40,476 bases of DNA from Burkholderiaceae bacterium (GTDB taxonomy: Bacteria > Pseudomonadota > Gammaproteobacteria > Burkholderiales > Burkholderiaceae_C): NCBI GenBank assembly GCA_023954095.1, contig JAMLIQ010000019.1, forward strand, positions 1 through 40,476, read 5' to 3'. A model generated the notes under the pieces. That model was not told where the DNA came from. It searched no databases and saw only the letters and a program-made list of their open reading frames with translations. A program made the position numbers and the translations under genes. Numbering within the stretch: position 1 is the first letter of the stretch; the number at the start of each line of letters is the position of its first letter. This document shows positions 1 through 7,707 of this stretch, in pieces.

Positions 1-124
1 TTTGCGCTGGTTGGGGCAAACCGTTGTTGTGCGGCAAGGTGTGTGAGTGATTTGCGCTGCATGGTTGATGCAATTGCGGTGCTCGGGCCGATAATCGGCG
101 CACCAAGCTTTGGGGAGACTCTCC

Positions 125-1393
125 ATGACGTCATTGACGACTGCAAGCGGTAGCGCATTTGGCACTGCCAACCCCCATGCGCTGGCCACGATTCTGGAAG
201 CTGGCGAAACCCGCCGCATCATCTCGGCCACCGATATCTACGACATTTCCGGCGTGAAGCTGTGGGCGGGCAACCAGCCTGTGTCTGCTGCGTTGCAGCG
301 CAGGTTGTTGGACCGCGAATTGCGCCAGCCGCTGGAGACAAGCCTGATTGCCGAGGACGGTGTGTCGGTGGCGGGCTTGGTGCAGGCCGTGCAGGAGGTG
401 CTGCAGAGTTCGTCGCCGCTGGTGCCTGTGTTGCAGCCCCATGCCTCGCGTTTGCTTGCCTTGGTAGGGGGGCTCACGCTGCACCCCGTGGCCCAGTTGC
501 TGCTGACGGCGGCCCAAACGGCACGGCCTGCGCATTACGCGCACGCCGTGGCGGCCATGGCACTCAACGGGGCGTTGATGGCGGCGGATGGCGGGGACGA
601 CGCGGCTGTGCGTTTGGCCTTGATGAGCGGCTTGTTGCACGATGTGGGGGAGATGTACATCGATCCGCTGCATGGTGAGGCCGAAGCGGACCGCGATCTG
701 GACTTTGCGAGCTACCAGCAATTGGTCGTGCACCCCCATGTGGGCTATTTGTTGGTGGCGCAGCTCACCAGCTACCCGGCTGAGGTGGCGCGGGCGATTG
801 CCGAACACCATGAGCGCCTGGACCAGTCCGGATATCCCAACGCCCTGGGGGGCGGGAAGATGTCGCCACAGGGGCGTTTGCTGGCGGTGACCGAGGCCAC
901 GCTCAATGCGTTGCGCAGTCCGTACAGCCACCTGCTGCATGCGAGCGTTGCGTTGCGTGCGGTGCCTGGCGAGTTCGATTTGCATTGGGTGGGCAAGATC
1001 ACCCAGGCGGCGGGCGCTCAGCCGCCGCTGTCTGCCGTGCTGCAGGCCAGCGAGATTGAGCAGCGTCTGGCCGCTTTGGGTGACGTGCTGGCGGGCGCAG
1101 AGCAGCGTGTGCTGGCACTGGCCCAAGTGGCCCAGTTGCCCGCCCTGCAGACCGCGCTGGCCTTGGCGCAGTTCTTGTTGGGCCGCTTGCGCATGGGCTG
1201 GAATGAAAGTGGCCTGTGGAACCCTGCGGCCCTGCTCAGTGCAGATGCTGCCGAGGTGGAGGCGCTGGAGGATGAGCTGTACTTCCGTCTGCGTGGTGTG
1301 CAGCGTGCAACCTTGCTGCGCGCAGGCCAGTTGCCTGAGCCCGAGGCGGGGCAGCTGCTGGCGCTGTGTGATTCCCTGGCGATGGGGGCGTGA
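125..1393 (+). CDS. HD-GYP domain protein (putative cyclic-di-GMP phosphodiesterase)
   Basis: Encodes 422 residues. The C-terminal half has HD-superfamily metal ligands: an HD pair near residues 172-173 (LLHDVGE), a later HPH, an HH pair near 228-229, and a GYP triplet near 236-238 (HHERLDQSGYP). This layout is that of HD-GYP phosphodiesterases, which hydrolyse cyclic-di-GMP. The family usually has HDxGK where this protein has HDVGE, and DGSGYP where it has DQSGYP, so activity is inferred. The N-terminal ~130 residues match no domain I recognise. I chose ATG 125 because GGGGAGA lies 6 bases upstream; an in-frame TTG at 110 would place that purine run inside the gene. It is convergent with the tRNA-Lys terminator downstream and lies outside the integrated element. 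Confidence 0.85.
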   Translation: MTSLTTASGSAFGTANPHALATILEAGETRRIISATDIYDISGVKLWAGNQPVSAALQRRLLDRELRQPLETSLIAEDGVSVAGLVQAVQEVLQSSSPLVPVLQPHASRLLALVGGLTLHPVAQLLLTAAQTARPAHYAHAVAAMALNGALMAADGGDDAAVRLALMSGLLHDVGEMYIDPLHGEAEADRDLDFASYQQLVVHPHVGYLLVAQLTSYPAEVARAIAEHHERLDQSGYPNALGGGKMSPQGRLLAVTEATLNALRSPYSHLLHASVALRAVPGEFDLHWVGKITQAAGAQPPLSAVLQASEIEQRLAALGDVLAGAEQRVLALAQVAQLPALQTALALAQFLLGRLRMGWNESGLWNPAALLSADAAEVEALEDELYFRLRGVQRATLLRAGQLPEPEAGQLLALCDSLAMGA

Positions 1394-1475
1394 TACGGGC
1401 CTTGGTATGAGCGGCGGACACAGTGCAGGCGCATAACCCGCCCCGTTGGCCACACGGGCAACCTGAGGCGGAAAT

Positions 1476-1513
1476 GAAAAAGCCCCGTGCTATCGTGTAT
1501 GTAGCTACGGGGC
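1476..1513 (-). terminator. Original tRNA-Lys intrinsic terminator, now separated from the gene
   Basis: On the minus strand an ~11 bp stem with one bulge (GCCCCGT arms at 1482-1488 and 1507-1513) is followed by a run of five T. It lies just beyond the tRNA 3' fragment, so before integration it would have ended the tRNA-Lys transcript. The element now separates it from the intact tRNA by ~19 kb. Confidence 0.75.
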
Positions 1514-1533
1514 CAGTGCCTATAAGGCTTGTA

Positions 1534-1582
1534 AGTGGTGGGTCCTGAGTGACTCGAACACTCGACCTACGGATTAAGAGTC
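1534..1582 (-). repeat. Left attachment site: tRNA-Lys 3' fragment
   Basis: Identical over 49 bp to 20539-20587. Bases 1536-1582 correspond to the CCA end, acceptor 3' strand, T arm, variable loop and anticodon arm of tRNA-Lys. After 1582 the sequence departs from the tRNA (GCTTGC instead of CGCTGC), so this is a duplicated core and not a functional tRNA. Weaker similarity continues outward (GTGCCT...GGCTTGT) on both copies. Confidence 0.92.
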
Positions 1583-1738
1583 GCTTGCAAAACAAGCCTC
1601 CACAACACTCAGCAACAAATAGCGCCAACGAAATCAACAGTTTAGCGAAAATTGATTGTTGTGCATAGTTGTTGTTGATGGCCATTTTTTGCGGGTTAGT
1701 GTCCCACCAGTGTCCCATGGGACACTGGCCGTAACGGT
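1583..1738. other. Non-coding left end of the island, with putative integrase arm sites
   Basis: This AT-rich stretch between attL and the exonuclease stop holds no gene I can support. Next to the core is a small hairpin (GCTTG-CAAAA-CAAGC, 1583-1597). Bases 1700-1719 match 20452-20471 exactly in the same orientation; each copy contains two TGTCCCA units 11 bp apart. At 1707-1728 the left copy is embedded in a perfect 22 bp palindrome. Such repeats inside both ends of an element are typical of the arm-type sites bound by the N-terminal domain of tyrosine integrases. Confidence 0.6.
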
Positions 1739-2632
1739 TCAAGTCGCCGTCACACGCACCTCCTGCCTGGCCTTCCCCCGGTACGGGCTCAGGTCCAGCC
1801 CTTGCAGCTGCGGCACCTTCTTGTAGTCCACATTGCCTTGCTTCCAGTAGCGCGTCACGCTGACGCCTGCGCCGTGCTCTCTGGGGTGCTGCGCCAGTGC
1901 GATCAAATTCTGGCGAGCGGCTTCCAGGCGTTCGGCCAGGGCATCGGCCTCCTGCTTGGCCAGGGTGTATGCCGCAGCGGCGGCGGTCCAGGCGGGGTCA
2001 TGGCGCACGACGGTGTCGGCTTCGGTGAGGGGTGGCGGGGTGTCTCCTGTGAGGTACTGCTGGAAATCGTCCCAGCCCGCCTGTATCCGTTCCATGGCCG
2101 TGGTATCGGGCTCTATGGCATGCAGGATGCCCTGGTGGCCATCGAACACCCACAGATGGGCCAGGGCGGCGCCTGACACCATGAGCTGGTGCTGCACCTG
2201 GATGCCGTAGTGCGTGGGCACCTGCCCGGATTGCACGTCCTGCCACAGGTCGGAACGGGTGCCGCGCAGCGGGCATTTGATCTCCAGCACCAGGTCGCCT
2301 TCGAGCGTCATGCCGTCCAGGCTGGCGCTGTAGCCTCCGGCCTCCAGCACCAGCGGTTGCATGACCAGCCCGGTCTGCTCTTCGTAGGCAGCACGGGCCA
2401 GTGGTTCCAGGTCGGTACCGCGCTGCATGGCATGGGTGACGCGGGTCTCGGTGCGCCCGGTCTTGACCAGCCACAGCTGGTAGGGCGTCATCCAGGGGCT
2501 CAGCCCCAGGACGGCCGCCGACTCCGAGGCATTGCGCCGGGATTGGCGGTAGGCATGCCATTCGGGGCTGCCCTGAGCGAGCTGGACGATGGTGGCCTGC
2601 GGGGCCAGTGCGGGGTGCATGGTCGTGTTCAT
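1739..2632 (-). CDS. YqaJ-family viral recombinase (lambda-exonuclease-like)
   Basis: Encodes 297 residues and fits the YqaJ / lambda exonuclease fold, a 5'-3' exonuclease that resects double-stranded DNA ends to feed an annealing protein. Visible signatures are GSPEW (21-25), E76 in the RGTDLEP segment, D106 (SLDG) and E117-x-K119 (LEIK), which together form the PD-(D/E)XK catalytic set. ATG 2632 is chosen because GGAG lies at the right distance; upstream in-frame codons run into a terminator-like hairpin. It is the last gene of the leftward recombination cluster, directly behind the DUF1071 annealing protein, giving a Red-like exonuclease/annealase pair. The gene ends about 10 bases before the palindromic arm site of the island. 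Confidence 0.88.
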   Translation of the reverse strand: MNTTMHPALAPQATIVQLAQGSPEWHAYRQSRRNASESAAVLGLSPWMTPYQLWLVKTGRTETRVTHAMQRGTDLEPLARAAYEEQTGLVMQPLVLEAGGYSASLDGMTLEGDLVLEIKCPLRGTRSDLWQDVQSGQVPTHYGIQVQHQLMVSGAALAHLWVFDGHQGILHAIEPDTTAMERIQAGWDDFQQYLTGDTPPPLTEADTVVRHDPAWTAAAAAYTLAKQEADALAERLEAARQNLIALAQHPREHGAGVSVTRYWKQGNVDYKKVPQLQGLDLSPYRGKARQEVRVTAT

Positions 2633-2654
2633 GAAAATCTCCGTTCGCTGAAAC

Positions 2655-2687
2655 AAAAAGGCCCTGCCGGGAATGCCGACAGGGCCT
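2655..2687 (-). terminator. Terminator/attenuator hairpin before the exonuclease gene
   Basis: Minus-strand stem of GGCCCTG (2680-2686) with CAGGGCC (2660-2666), probably extended by internal CGG/CCG pairs, followed by TTTTTGTTTC. It lies between the annealing protein gene and the exonuclease gene, inside a same-strand cluster, so it should lower downstream expression unless read through. Confidence 0.7.
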
Positions 2688-2743
2688 TGGGGGGATGGTG
2701 GGCACCAGCGTGCTGCAGGTGCAGAGGCGTGATGACGGCGCCG

Positions 2744-3412
2744 TCAGGCAGCTTGCCGGCGCTTCTCCAGGCTGCGGATGACGCGCAGGAAATCGTTGGC
2801 GGCGATGTCCCCGAGTTCGGCCACGCCGAAGTACGACAGCAACCGGTCGAGCGACACGCCCACCTCGATGGCCAGCTTGTGGATCTGGGCCTGCTGGGTC
2901 TTGTTGATGCGCTCGCGGCCATCGTTGCGCCGCACCGGAGGGCGGTTGCTCGCCAGGCTGGGCCGCTCCTTCTGGGGCGGTGGGTGCATGGGGTCGTTGG
3001 CGGCCTCCGTACCCACGGGCTGGGGCAGGTCTTCGCCCGCGTAGATGTAGAGCCCCAGGCCATGCAGGGCAATCGCCTTGACCAGACAGCGCTGCAGGCT
3101 GGTGTTGATGTCAAAGGCCGAAGGCGCCAGCAAGGGGCGGTTGCGGCCATCGAGCACCGGGTGGATCTGGCTCAGCGTCACGCCCTTGACCGTGACGGCC
3201 ACTTCGACGAACACCCCGGCCTCGGTGGCCAGGTAGGGCAGACCATCAAAGCGGCGCACCTCCCAGGTGGCGGTGGGATCGGCCAAGCGCAGCTGGGCGA
3301 CGGCATAGGGCCAGCTCAGGTAGCTGAAGCCCCCTTTCTTCTCGACACGCTCATTGACGTTGATGGCGTTCAGGCGCGCAAAGTAGTTGTCGGTATCGGT
3401 GGGATGGGACAT
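2744..3412 (-). CDS. DUF1071 / Sak-type single-strand annealing protein
   Basis: Encodes 222 residues. The N-terminal segment (NYFARLNAINVNERVEKKGG, then FSYLSWPYAVAQL) is characteristic of DUF1071 proteins, classed among phage single-strand annealing proteins. These coat resected DNA and anneal complementary strands. The C-terminal ~70 residues look like a separate small helical domain. ATG 3412 is chosen because GGAGG precedes it by about 6 bases; the longer open frame upstream starts inside radC. It sits between radC and the YqaJ exonuclease, and the pairing supports its role. The family assignment is from memory of conserved motifs, not a search. Confidence 0.82.
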   Translation of the reverse strand: MSHPTDTDNYFARLNAINVNERVEKKGGFSYLSWPYAVAQLRLADPTATWEVRRFDGLPYLATEAGVFVEVAVTVKGVTLSQIHPVLDGRNRPLLAPSAFDINTSLQRCLVKAIALHGLGLYIYAGEDLPQPVGTEAANDPMHPPPQKERPSLASNRPPVRRNDGRERINKTQQAQIHKLAIEVGVSLDRLLSYFGVAELGDIAANDFLRVIRSLEKRRQAA

Positions 3413-3430
3413 GGTGAACCTCCAGGGTTG

Positions 3431-3471
3431 AGAAACAAGAACGCCCGGTGCGCAGAGATGCGGTCGGGCGA
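3431..3471 (-). terminator. Terminator/attenuator hairpin before the annealing protein gene
   Basis: Minus-strand stem CGCCCG (3465-3470) with CGGGCG (3442-3447) and a long loop, followed by TTCTTGTTTC. The stem is only 6 bp, so this is the weakest of four similar hairpins in the cluster. It lies between radC and the DUF1071 gene, about 20 bases before the ribosome binding site. Confidence 0.5.
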
Positions 3472-3500
3472 GGGGGATAGAACGGGTAGGCTGGTGCTGG

Positions 3501-3956
3501 CTACACCAGGCCCCGTTCCGCGAAGCTGACGATGCCGCCACGGGTGACAATGAAGTGGTCCAGCACGCGCACATCCACCAGCGCCAGCGCAGACGTCAGG
3601 GTTCGTGTCAGCGCCTGGTCGGCACGGGAAGGCTCGGCCACGCCACTGGGGTGGTTGTGGCACAGGATCACGCTGGCGGCGTTGCGTGCAAGGGCTTCGA
3701 CCAGCACCTCGCGGGGATAGACCGAGGTCTGGGTGAGCGTGCCCCGGAACAGCTCCAGGGTCTCGATGACGCGGTTCTGGGCATCGAGGAACACGACGGC
3801 GAACACCTCGTGCGGCCGGTCGGCCAGCAGAAGGCGCAGGTAGTCGCGCACTGCATCGGGTGAAGCCAGCGCGTCCGACTCTCGGGCTTCGCACTCCAGA
3901 AGCTCCAGGGCCTGCTGCACCACGAGGGCGCGGGTGTAGAGCGTGGCCGGGTTCAT
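3501..3956 (-). CDS. radC: RadC-like JAB-domain protein
   Basis: Encodes 151 residues and corresponds to the C-terminal JAB/MPN metalloprotease-like domain of RadC proteins, without the N-terminal helix-hairpin-helix part of chromosomal RadC (~220 residues). The JAMM ligands are visible: E50, H100-x-H102 (CHNHPSG) with S104, and D113. The short form is common on plasmids, prophages and islands, where its function is unproven; DNA repair was proposed but is disputed. The start codon overlaps the ardC stop in an ATGA, so the two are probably translationally coupled. A purine-rich GGAGGA precedes the start. Confidence 0.88.
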   Translation of the reverse strand: MNPATLYTRALVVQQALELLECEARESDALASPDAVRDYLRLLLADRPHEVFAVVFLDAQNRVIETLELFRGTLTQTSVYPREVLVEALARNAASVILCHNHPSGVAEPSRADQALTRTLTSALALVDVRVLDHFIVTRGGIVSFAERGLV

Positions 3957-4891
3957 GCTGCGTCCTCCGCTTGGGAAGCGGCCACGGGGGTGGCCAGCTC
4001 GGGCATGAGAAAGTCCACTGCCTTCTGGGCCAGGGATGCGGCGCTGAACACCAGACGCTTGTCGTTGCGCAGCGCTTCCAGCCAGGATGCGATGTAGCTG
4101 GCATGGTGCAACTGCCCCTGCAGGCCGCAGTGGCTGGACAGGAAGGCAGACCCCATCTCGGCCACCAGTTCCTCGAAGGCATAGGCCTCGATGTGCTGGC
4201 GGTTGGCCAGGGTGCGGCCGCAGCGGCTCGGATGCCCGGTCCAGTGCGTCAGCTCGTGCAGGGCAGTGCTGTAGTACCCCTGGAAGTCGGCGAACACCTC
4301 CACTGGCGGCATCTGGATCAGATCCAGGCTGGGGCTGTAAAACGCCCGGCTGCCGCCGTGCTGAATCGTGGCGCCCGAGCGTGCCAGCAGCGCCTCGGCG
4401 GCATCGTTGGCAGCGCCCTCGGGTTGCGGGGCGGGCAGCAAGGTCAGGTGCGCGGGCAGGCCCTCGACCTGGGCCGCGTTGAACACGGTGAACGAACGCA
4501 GCAGCGGGATGACCTTGCGCGCAGGCTCGTCATTGGCCGCCTGAAAGCGACTGTCCTGCGCGTTGTCTCGCTCCAGCAGCTTGAAGAACACGATGCGCGT
4601 GCCGGACTCGCCACGGCGCACATGGGCACCCACGCTGTGCGCCTGTTGGAAAGTTAGCCAGCGGTTGGTGGGGTAGCGCCCTGCTATCTGGCGCAGGTTG
4701 AGCAGCAGCACATTGATGCCCCGGTAGTGGCGCCCGGTGGTCAGATTGGCGGGCAGCAGGCTGCCATGCTGCCGGTTCCAGGGGCAGGCCCAGGGCGTGG
4801 TGCCCGCTTCGAGCGCGGCAATGATCTGGTTCGTGACCTCGGCGTAGAGATCGACGGTGATGGCAGTGTTGGAACGGGTGAATTGGGTCAT
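3953..4891 (-). CDS. ardC: ArdC-like antirestriction / ssDNA-binding protein with metallopeptidase domain
   Basis: Encodes 312 residues in the usual ArdC layout: an N-terminal ssDNA-binding domain (about 10-125, with WACPWNR and NRWLTFQQA segments) and a C-terminal zinc peptidase-like domain with HELTHWTGH at 212-220 and a downstream acidic AFEELVAEM near 238-246. ArdC proteins of plasmids and ICEs bind single-stranded entering DNA and relieve type I restriction. That fits an element that itself carries a type I system. ATG 4891 follows GGAG at good spacing; the longer frame upstream runs into a terminator-like hairpin. ATGA overlap with radC. Confidence 0.87.
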   Translation of the reverse strand: MTQFTRSNTAITVDLYAEVTNQIIAALEAGTTPWACPWNRQHGSLLPANLTTGRHYRGINVLLLNLRQIAGRYPTNRWLTFQQAHSVGAHVRRGESGTRIVFFKLLERDNAQDSRFQAANDEPARKVIPLLRSFTVFNAAQVEGLPAHLTLLPAPQPEGAANDAAEALLARSGATIQHGGSRAFYSPSLDLIQMPPVEVFADFQGYYSTALHELTHWTGHPSRCGRTLANRQHIEAYAFEELVAEMGSAFLSSHCGLQGQLHHASYIASWLEALRNDKRLVFSAASLAQKAVDFLMPELATPVAASQAEDAA

Positions 4892-4908
4892 GGTGGACTC
4901 CAGAAATG

Positions 4909-4938
4909 AAAAAGCCCCGGCGGTGAACCACACGGGGC
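4909..4938 (-). terminator. Terminator/attenuator hairpin before ardC
   Basis: Minus-strand stem GCCCCG (4914-4919 on plus) with CGGGGC (4933-4938), loop of 13, followed by TTTTTCATTTC. It lies between the small membrane protein gene and ardC, about 20 bases before the ardC start. Confidence 0.65.
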
Positions 4939-4969
4939 AGGGGTTGGGGTAAAGGTAGGCAAGGGACGA

Positions 4970-5329
4970 TCAGACCGCCTTGCGCATGCGCTCGGCCATG
5001 GACTGCCAGGACTTGCGCCCGAAATTCATGACCTCTTCACCGACCTGGGCGCCAGTGTTCGGGGTGGACTTCGTGAGCGAGGCCAGTGCCTTGCAGGCGG
5101 CATCGAGCTTGCGGTCGGACAGCACCAACTGCACGGCTGGGTGGACCAGGTACTGGCTCAGCGCCAGCGCCAGCAAGGTGCCCACCAGCCACAGCAGAAA
5201 GCTGAGGAACAGGCCCAGCGCTGCGACTTCAACGATCCAGGCGCAGGCGATGGCCAAGCCCACGCCAACGGCGATGTCACCGCAGAGCGCGGCAACAGTA
5301 CGAATCAGGGTATTGCGACGTGAAGACAT
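4970..5329 (-). CDS. Small membrane protein, unknown function
   Basis: Encodes 119 residues with two or three hydrophobic segments (about residues 8-32 and 34-58) and a soluble, charged C-terminal half. I do not recognise the family. ATG 5329 follows GAGG and begins a typical MSSRRN N-terminus. An in-frame ATG at 5446, two bases after the stop of the upstream gene, would add an arginine-rich stretch that looks non-coding, so I prefer the shorter form. It lies between a 91-residue membrane protein and ardC, on the same strand. Confidence 0.65.
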   Translation of the reverse strand: MSSRRNTLIRTVAALCGDIAVGVGLAIACAWIVEVAALGLFLSFLLWLVGTLLALALSQYLVHPAVQLVLSDRKLDAACKALASLTKSTPNTGAQVGEEVMNFGRKSWQSMAERMRKAV

Positions 5330-5448
5330 GGGAAACCTCGACAAAGGATTGAACAGGGGATGCAGCGAGACGCGAAACCGCAGGGTGTTCCACAGACTCG
5401 GTTGGCGGTAGCGCCGAAAGTGGCGCGCAGGGCGACGGCGCGCCATGG

Positions 5449-5724
5449 TCAGACATCCAGGCGGATGTACCCGGGGTGGTAGTGGTTGCCTTCGATGTAG
5501 CCAAAGGCCTTCTTGGCCAGCGAGGTACCCACGCTGGTCAGCAGCCCGGCAAAGGTGGCCGCCATGACACCAGAAAAGGTGCCCCAGTGGATGGCCAAGG
5601 TCAGGATCGTGACGGCGACATCGATGGCCATGTCGTATCGCAGAAGCCGCAGCATGGTGCGGCGCTTGAGCTTGATGAAGATGAAGACAAGGCCAAGGAA
5701 GATGGCCAGACCGGTTTCGAACAT
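5449..5724 (-). CDS. Small membrane protein (91 aa), unknown function
   Basis: Begins with a hydrophobic helix (residues 4-19), then a basic patch KLKRR, then a second hydrophobic region (about 32-62) and a soluble tail ending in HPGYIRLDV. A clear AGGAG lies 6-7 bases before the ATG. It is the first gene of the leftward recombination cluster. I do not recognise a named family; similar short two-helix proteins occur on phages and integrative elements. Function not assigned. Confidence 0.7.
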   Translation of the reverse strand: MFETGLAIFLGLVFIFIKLKRRTMLRLLRYDMAIDVAVTILTLAIHWGTFSGVMAATFAGLLTSVGTSLAKKAFGYIEGNHYHPGYIRLDV

Positions 5725-6159
5725 GAGCTACTCCTTGAAGCGTGGTTGAGACAAGCCCTTGCAGCGAACATGCTGCAAAGACAGGGGCAGACGCACGACT
5801 CAGGCCCTGACGCAGGAAGGGACTGAGAAATGGTCACGCAACGCCGATAGCCCGGCGGCTCGCCGCCGGGGGATTCAAAGGGGGGAGCGAAACAAAAAGG
5901 AGTCCCGTGCCACAGGGGGGGAAGGGACTCCTTATTGGGAAGGGGGAAGCGAAATCCGAAGTGGCCCCGGCCAAACTATCAAGCCGGGGTAGAGGGTCCA
6001 CGGGGGCGTTTGTGAAGGTGCTCTGCAGGAGTCTCAAAAATTTTTCTGAAAAATTCTGCAGGCTGAATCTGTAGTCGTGAATGAGTTGGCTTGTACGGAT
6101 TGGGTTGACCGACCCACGCTGCTCTGACAGAGTGTGAGCAAACCGAGAGGGCACGGAAC
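5725..6159. promoter_or_regulatory. Divergent control region: palindromic operator, GC hairpin and leftward terminator
   Basis: No gene is supported here. The region separates the leftward recombination cluster from a rightward cargo gene. It holds: a perfect GC hairpin (CCCGGCGG-CTCG-CCGCCGGG, 5851-5870); a leftward terminator-like hairpin at 5891-5933; and, in an AT-rich patch, a 17 bp palindrome AATTTTTC-T-GAAAAATT at 6039-6055 flanked on both sides by CTGCAG (6023-6028 and 6056-6061). The palindrome is a plausible repressor site between two divergent promoters. I could not fix the promoters with confidence. Confidence 0.55.
5891..5933 (-). terminator. Leftward terminator/attenuator in the leader of the recombination cluster
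   Basis: A 10 bp perfect stem (AAGGAGTCCC at 5897-5906, GGGACTCCTT at 5924-5933) with a 17-base loop, followed on the minus strand by T-rich TTTTTGTTTC. It lies ~170 bases upstream of the first gene, so transcripts started near 6000 would meet it first. Confidence 0.65.
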
Positions 6160-7659
6160 ATGTCAGACCGTTCGAATTCCCGGACGCGCAACGCCACCGA
6201 CGCGGTCAAGCGCGGAGCAGAGGTCGCCGCCAACGGCATCTATCAGGCGACAGACTTTGTGGTGTGCAACGATGGCCGGATCGCAGATGGTGCACAGGCG
6301 GTCACGGGTGTTGTCGGATCAGGCCTTGATAAGGTTGGCAAAGGTTTGGCATCAGCCAGTCAACAGGCGGGCCAGGCGCTGCATGGCAATGCCAATCGTG
6401 CTGCCGAACGCGTGCGCGATTCCATCGCCGGATCTGAATCGGCTGGATCAGTGCGCAAGGCTGCGGGTGCCCTGGGGTGGATAGCGACGAAGACGCTGGT
6501 CCATGCCGCTGGCTTGGCTGCCCGCGCCACAGCTGCGAGTGGCAAAGCCGTTGCTGCCACCGGGCGACTGGCAGAGAGATCTGCCCCGGCGGTCGGGGGC
6601 ACAGCCGCTGGTCTGGTGCGAGGCGCTGCAAGCATGGCTTCGAACGCGGTGGATTCGGTCGCATTGCCAGCCTCACGCATCGAAGAAATGCGTGGACGGT
6701 TGCGCACGCTGGGCCAGATGGAGATGGCGCGATCGGAGCAGCGGATGCAGGCCATCGAGTTGGCCCAACGTCGTCGGCGTAAAGACGAACTTCTGGACCT
6801 GCTGGTGGTGGGGGGCGTCACCTTGTCGCAGGTGCTGCGCGATCCGGCCAGCGTGCCAGAGAATGTACAGCAGGCATTTGCATTGGCCTACCCCGGATTG
6901 GCCCAGACGGAGATCTTCTCGGACGCGGTGGCGCGCATGTCCAGCGATGAGCTGGTGGGCTTGGTGTCCGGTGTCAAGGGAAAGCTGTTTGAGCTGGAGC
7001 TGGTGGACCACCTCAACAGCGGCGGCTTGCCCGATGGCTACCACGCTGAAATTGCTGGCTCTGCTACCCAGCCGGGCTGGGACATTCGGGTGCTGGACGA
7101 GCATGGACAGGTCAGCGAGCTGTTGCAGGCCAAAGCCACTGAGTCGGCCCAATACGTGCAGGAAGCCCTGCAGCGCTACCCCGATATTGACGTCACTACG
7201 ACCACCGAGGTACATGCCCAGTTAACAGCCCTGGGCCTGGCCGAAAACGTGCATGGCAGCGGTATCAGCGAGGCAGCGCTACAGGCCAAAGTGGAAGCGG
7301 CAGCAGCCCACAGCGATGCGGCTTTCGATGCTAGCGATTTAGTTCCTTCCAGCATCGGGCTGGCCGTGATTGCCCTGTCGGTCTTCATGAAGAAGGACGC
7401 CTCGCTGCGAGAGAAGGGGGAGCACTTTGGTCAGCGCTCAGCCAAGGCGGGTGTCTCTGCGGGGGTGGGCAAGGCGGCATTGGTGGCCACGCAGGCTTGG
7501 TGGATTGCTCTTCTCGGCGGTGTGGCCACAAGTTGGCTTGCCGCTCGGGGGCAGGGGAAGCGGGAGCAATACGAGGCGCTCAAGAAGGCCTTGGAGGTGA
7601 TGCAGGAGCGTCAAACCGTGTTGCCTGCACCGAAGCTGCAACTAGGCTTCAAAAATTAG
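6160..7659 (+). CDS. Unrecognised 499-aa protein with a PD-(D/E)XK-like core and C-terminal membrane segments
   Basis: The N-terminal ~170 residues are rich in Ala, Gly and Ser with amphipathic repeats. A charged coiled-coil-like stretch (172-212) follows. Residues 270-350 contain E278 (KLFELEL), D308 (PGWDIRV) and Q323-x-K325 (LLQAKAT), which matches the spacing and character of a PD-(D/E)XK nuclease core of the Mrr type with Gln in place of the second acid. Two hydrophobic stretches follow (about 396-410 and 438-461, the latter with AWWIALLGG). I do not recognise a named family. A membrane-tethered nuclease is inference. It is the only rightward gene between the recombination cluster and the restriction system, so a defence or element-maintenance role is possible. 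The start is ATG 6160 with weak GAGGGCAC upstream. Confidence 0.7.
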   Translation: MSDRSNSRTRNATDAVKRGAEVAANGIYQATDFVVCNDGRIADGAQAVTGVVGSGLDKVGKGLASASQQAGQALHGNANRAAERVRDSIAGSESAGSVRKAAGALGWIATKTLVHAAGLAARATAASGKAVAATGRLAERSAPAVGGTAAGLVRGAASMASNAVDSVALPASRIEEMRGRLRTLGQMEMARSEQRMQAIELAQRRRRKDELLDLLVVGGVTLSQVLRDPASVPENVQQAFALAYPGLAQTEIFSDAVARMSSDELVGLVSGVKGKLFELELVDHLNSGGLPDGYHAEIAGSATQPGWDIRVLDEHGQVSELLQAKATESAQYVQEALQRYPDIDVTTTTEVHAQLTALGLAENVHGSGISEAALQAKVEAAAAHSDAAFDASDLVPSSIGLAVIALSVFMKKDASLREKGEHFGQRSAKAGVSAGVGKAALVATQAWWIALLGGVATSWLAARGQGKREQYEALKKALEVMQERQTVLPAPKLQLGFKN

Positions 7660-7707
7660 TTCCCATTCCTGTTCTGCAACTTCGTAAGTTGATCGGCTCG
7701 TAACCAC

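Noticed and set aside
1536-1582. Second tRNA-Lys gene at the left island end
   Set aside because: Only the 3' half is present; the D arm and 5' acceptor strand are missing, so it is an attachment-site duplicate.
1707-1728. Perfect palindrome as a terminator for the exonuclease gene
   Set aside because: No T-run follows it on the minus strand and it matches the right-end arm motif, so an integrase site is more likely.
5329-5446. N-terminal extension of the 119-residue membrane protein
   Set aside because: The added 39 residues are arginine-rich and unlike a protein N-terminus; the internal ATG has its own GAGG.
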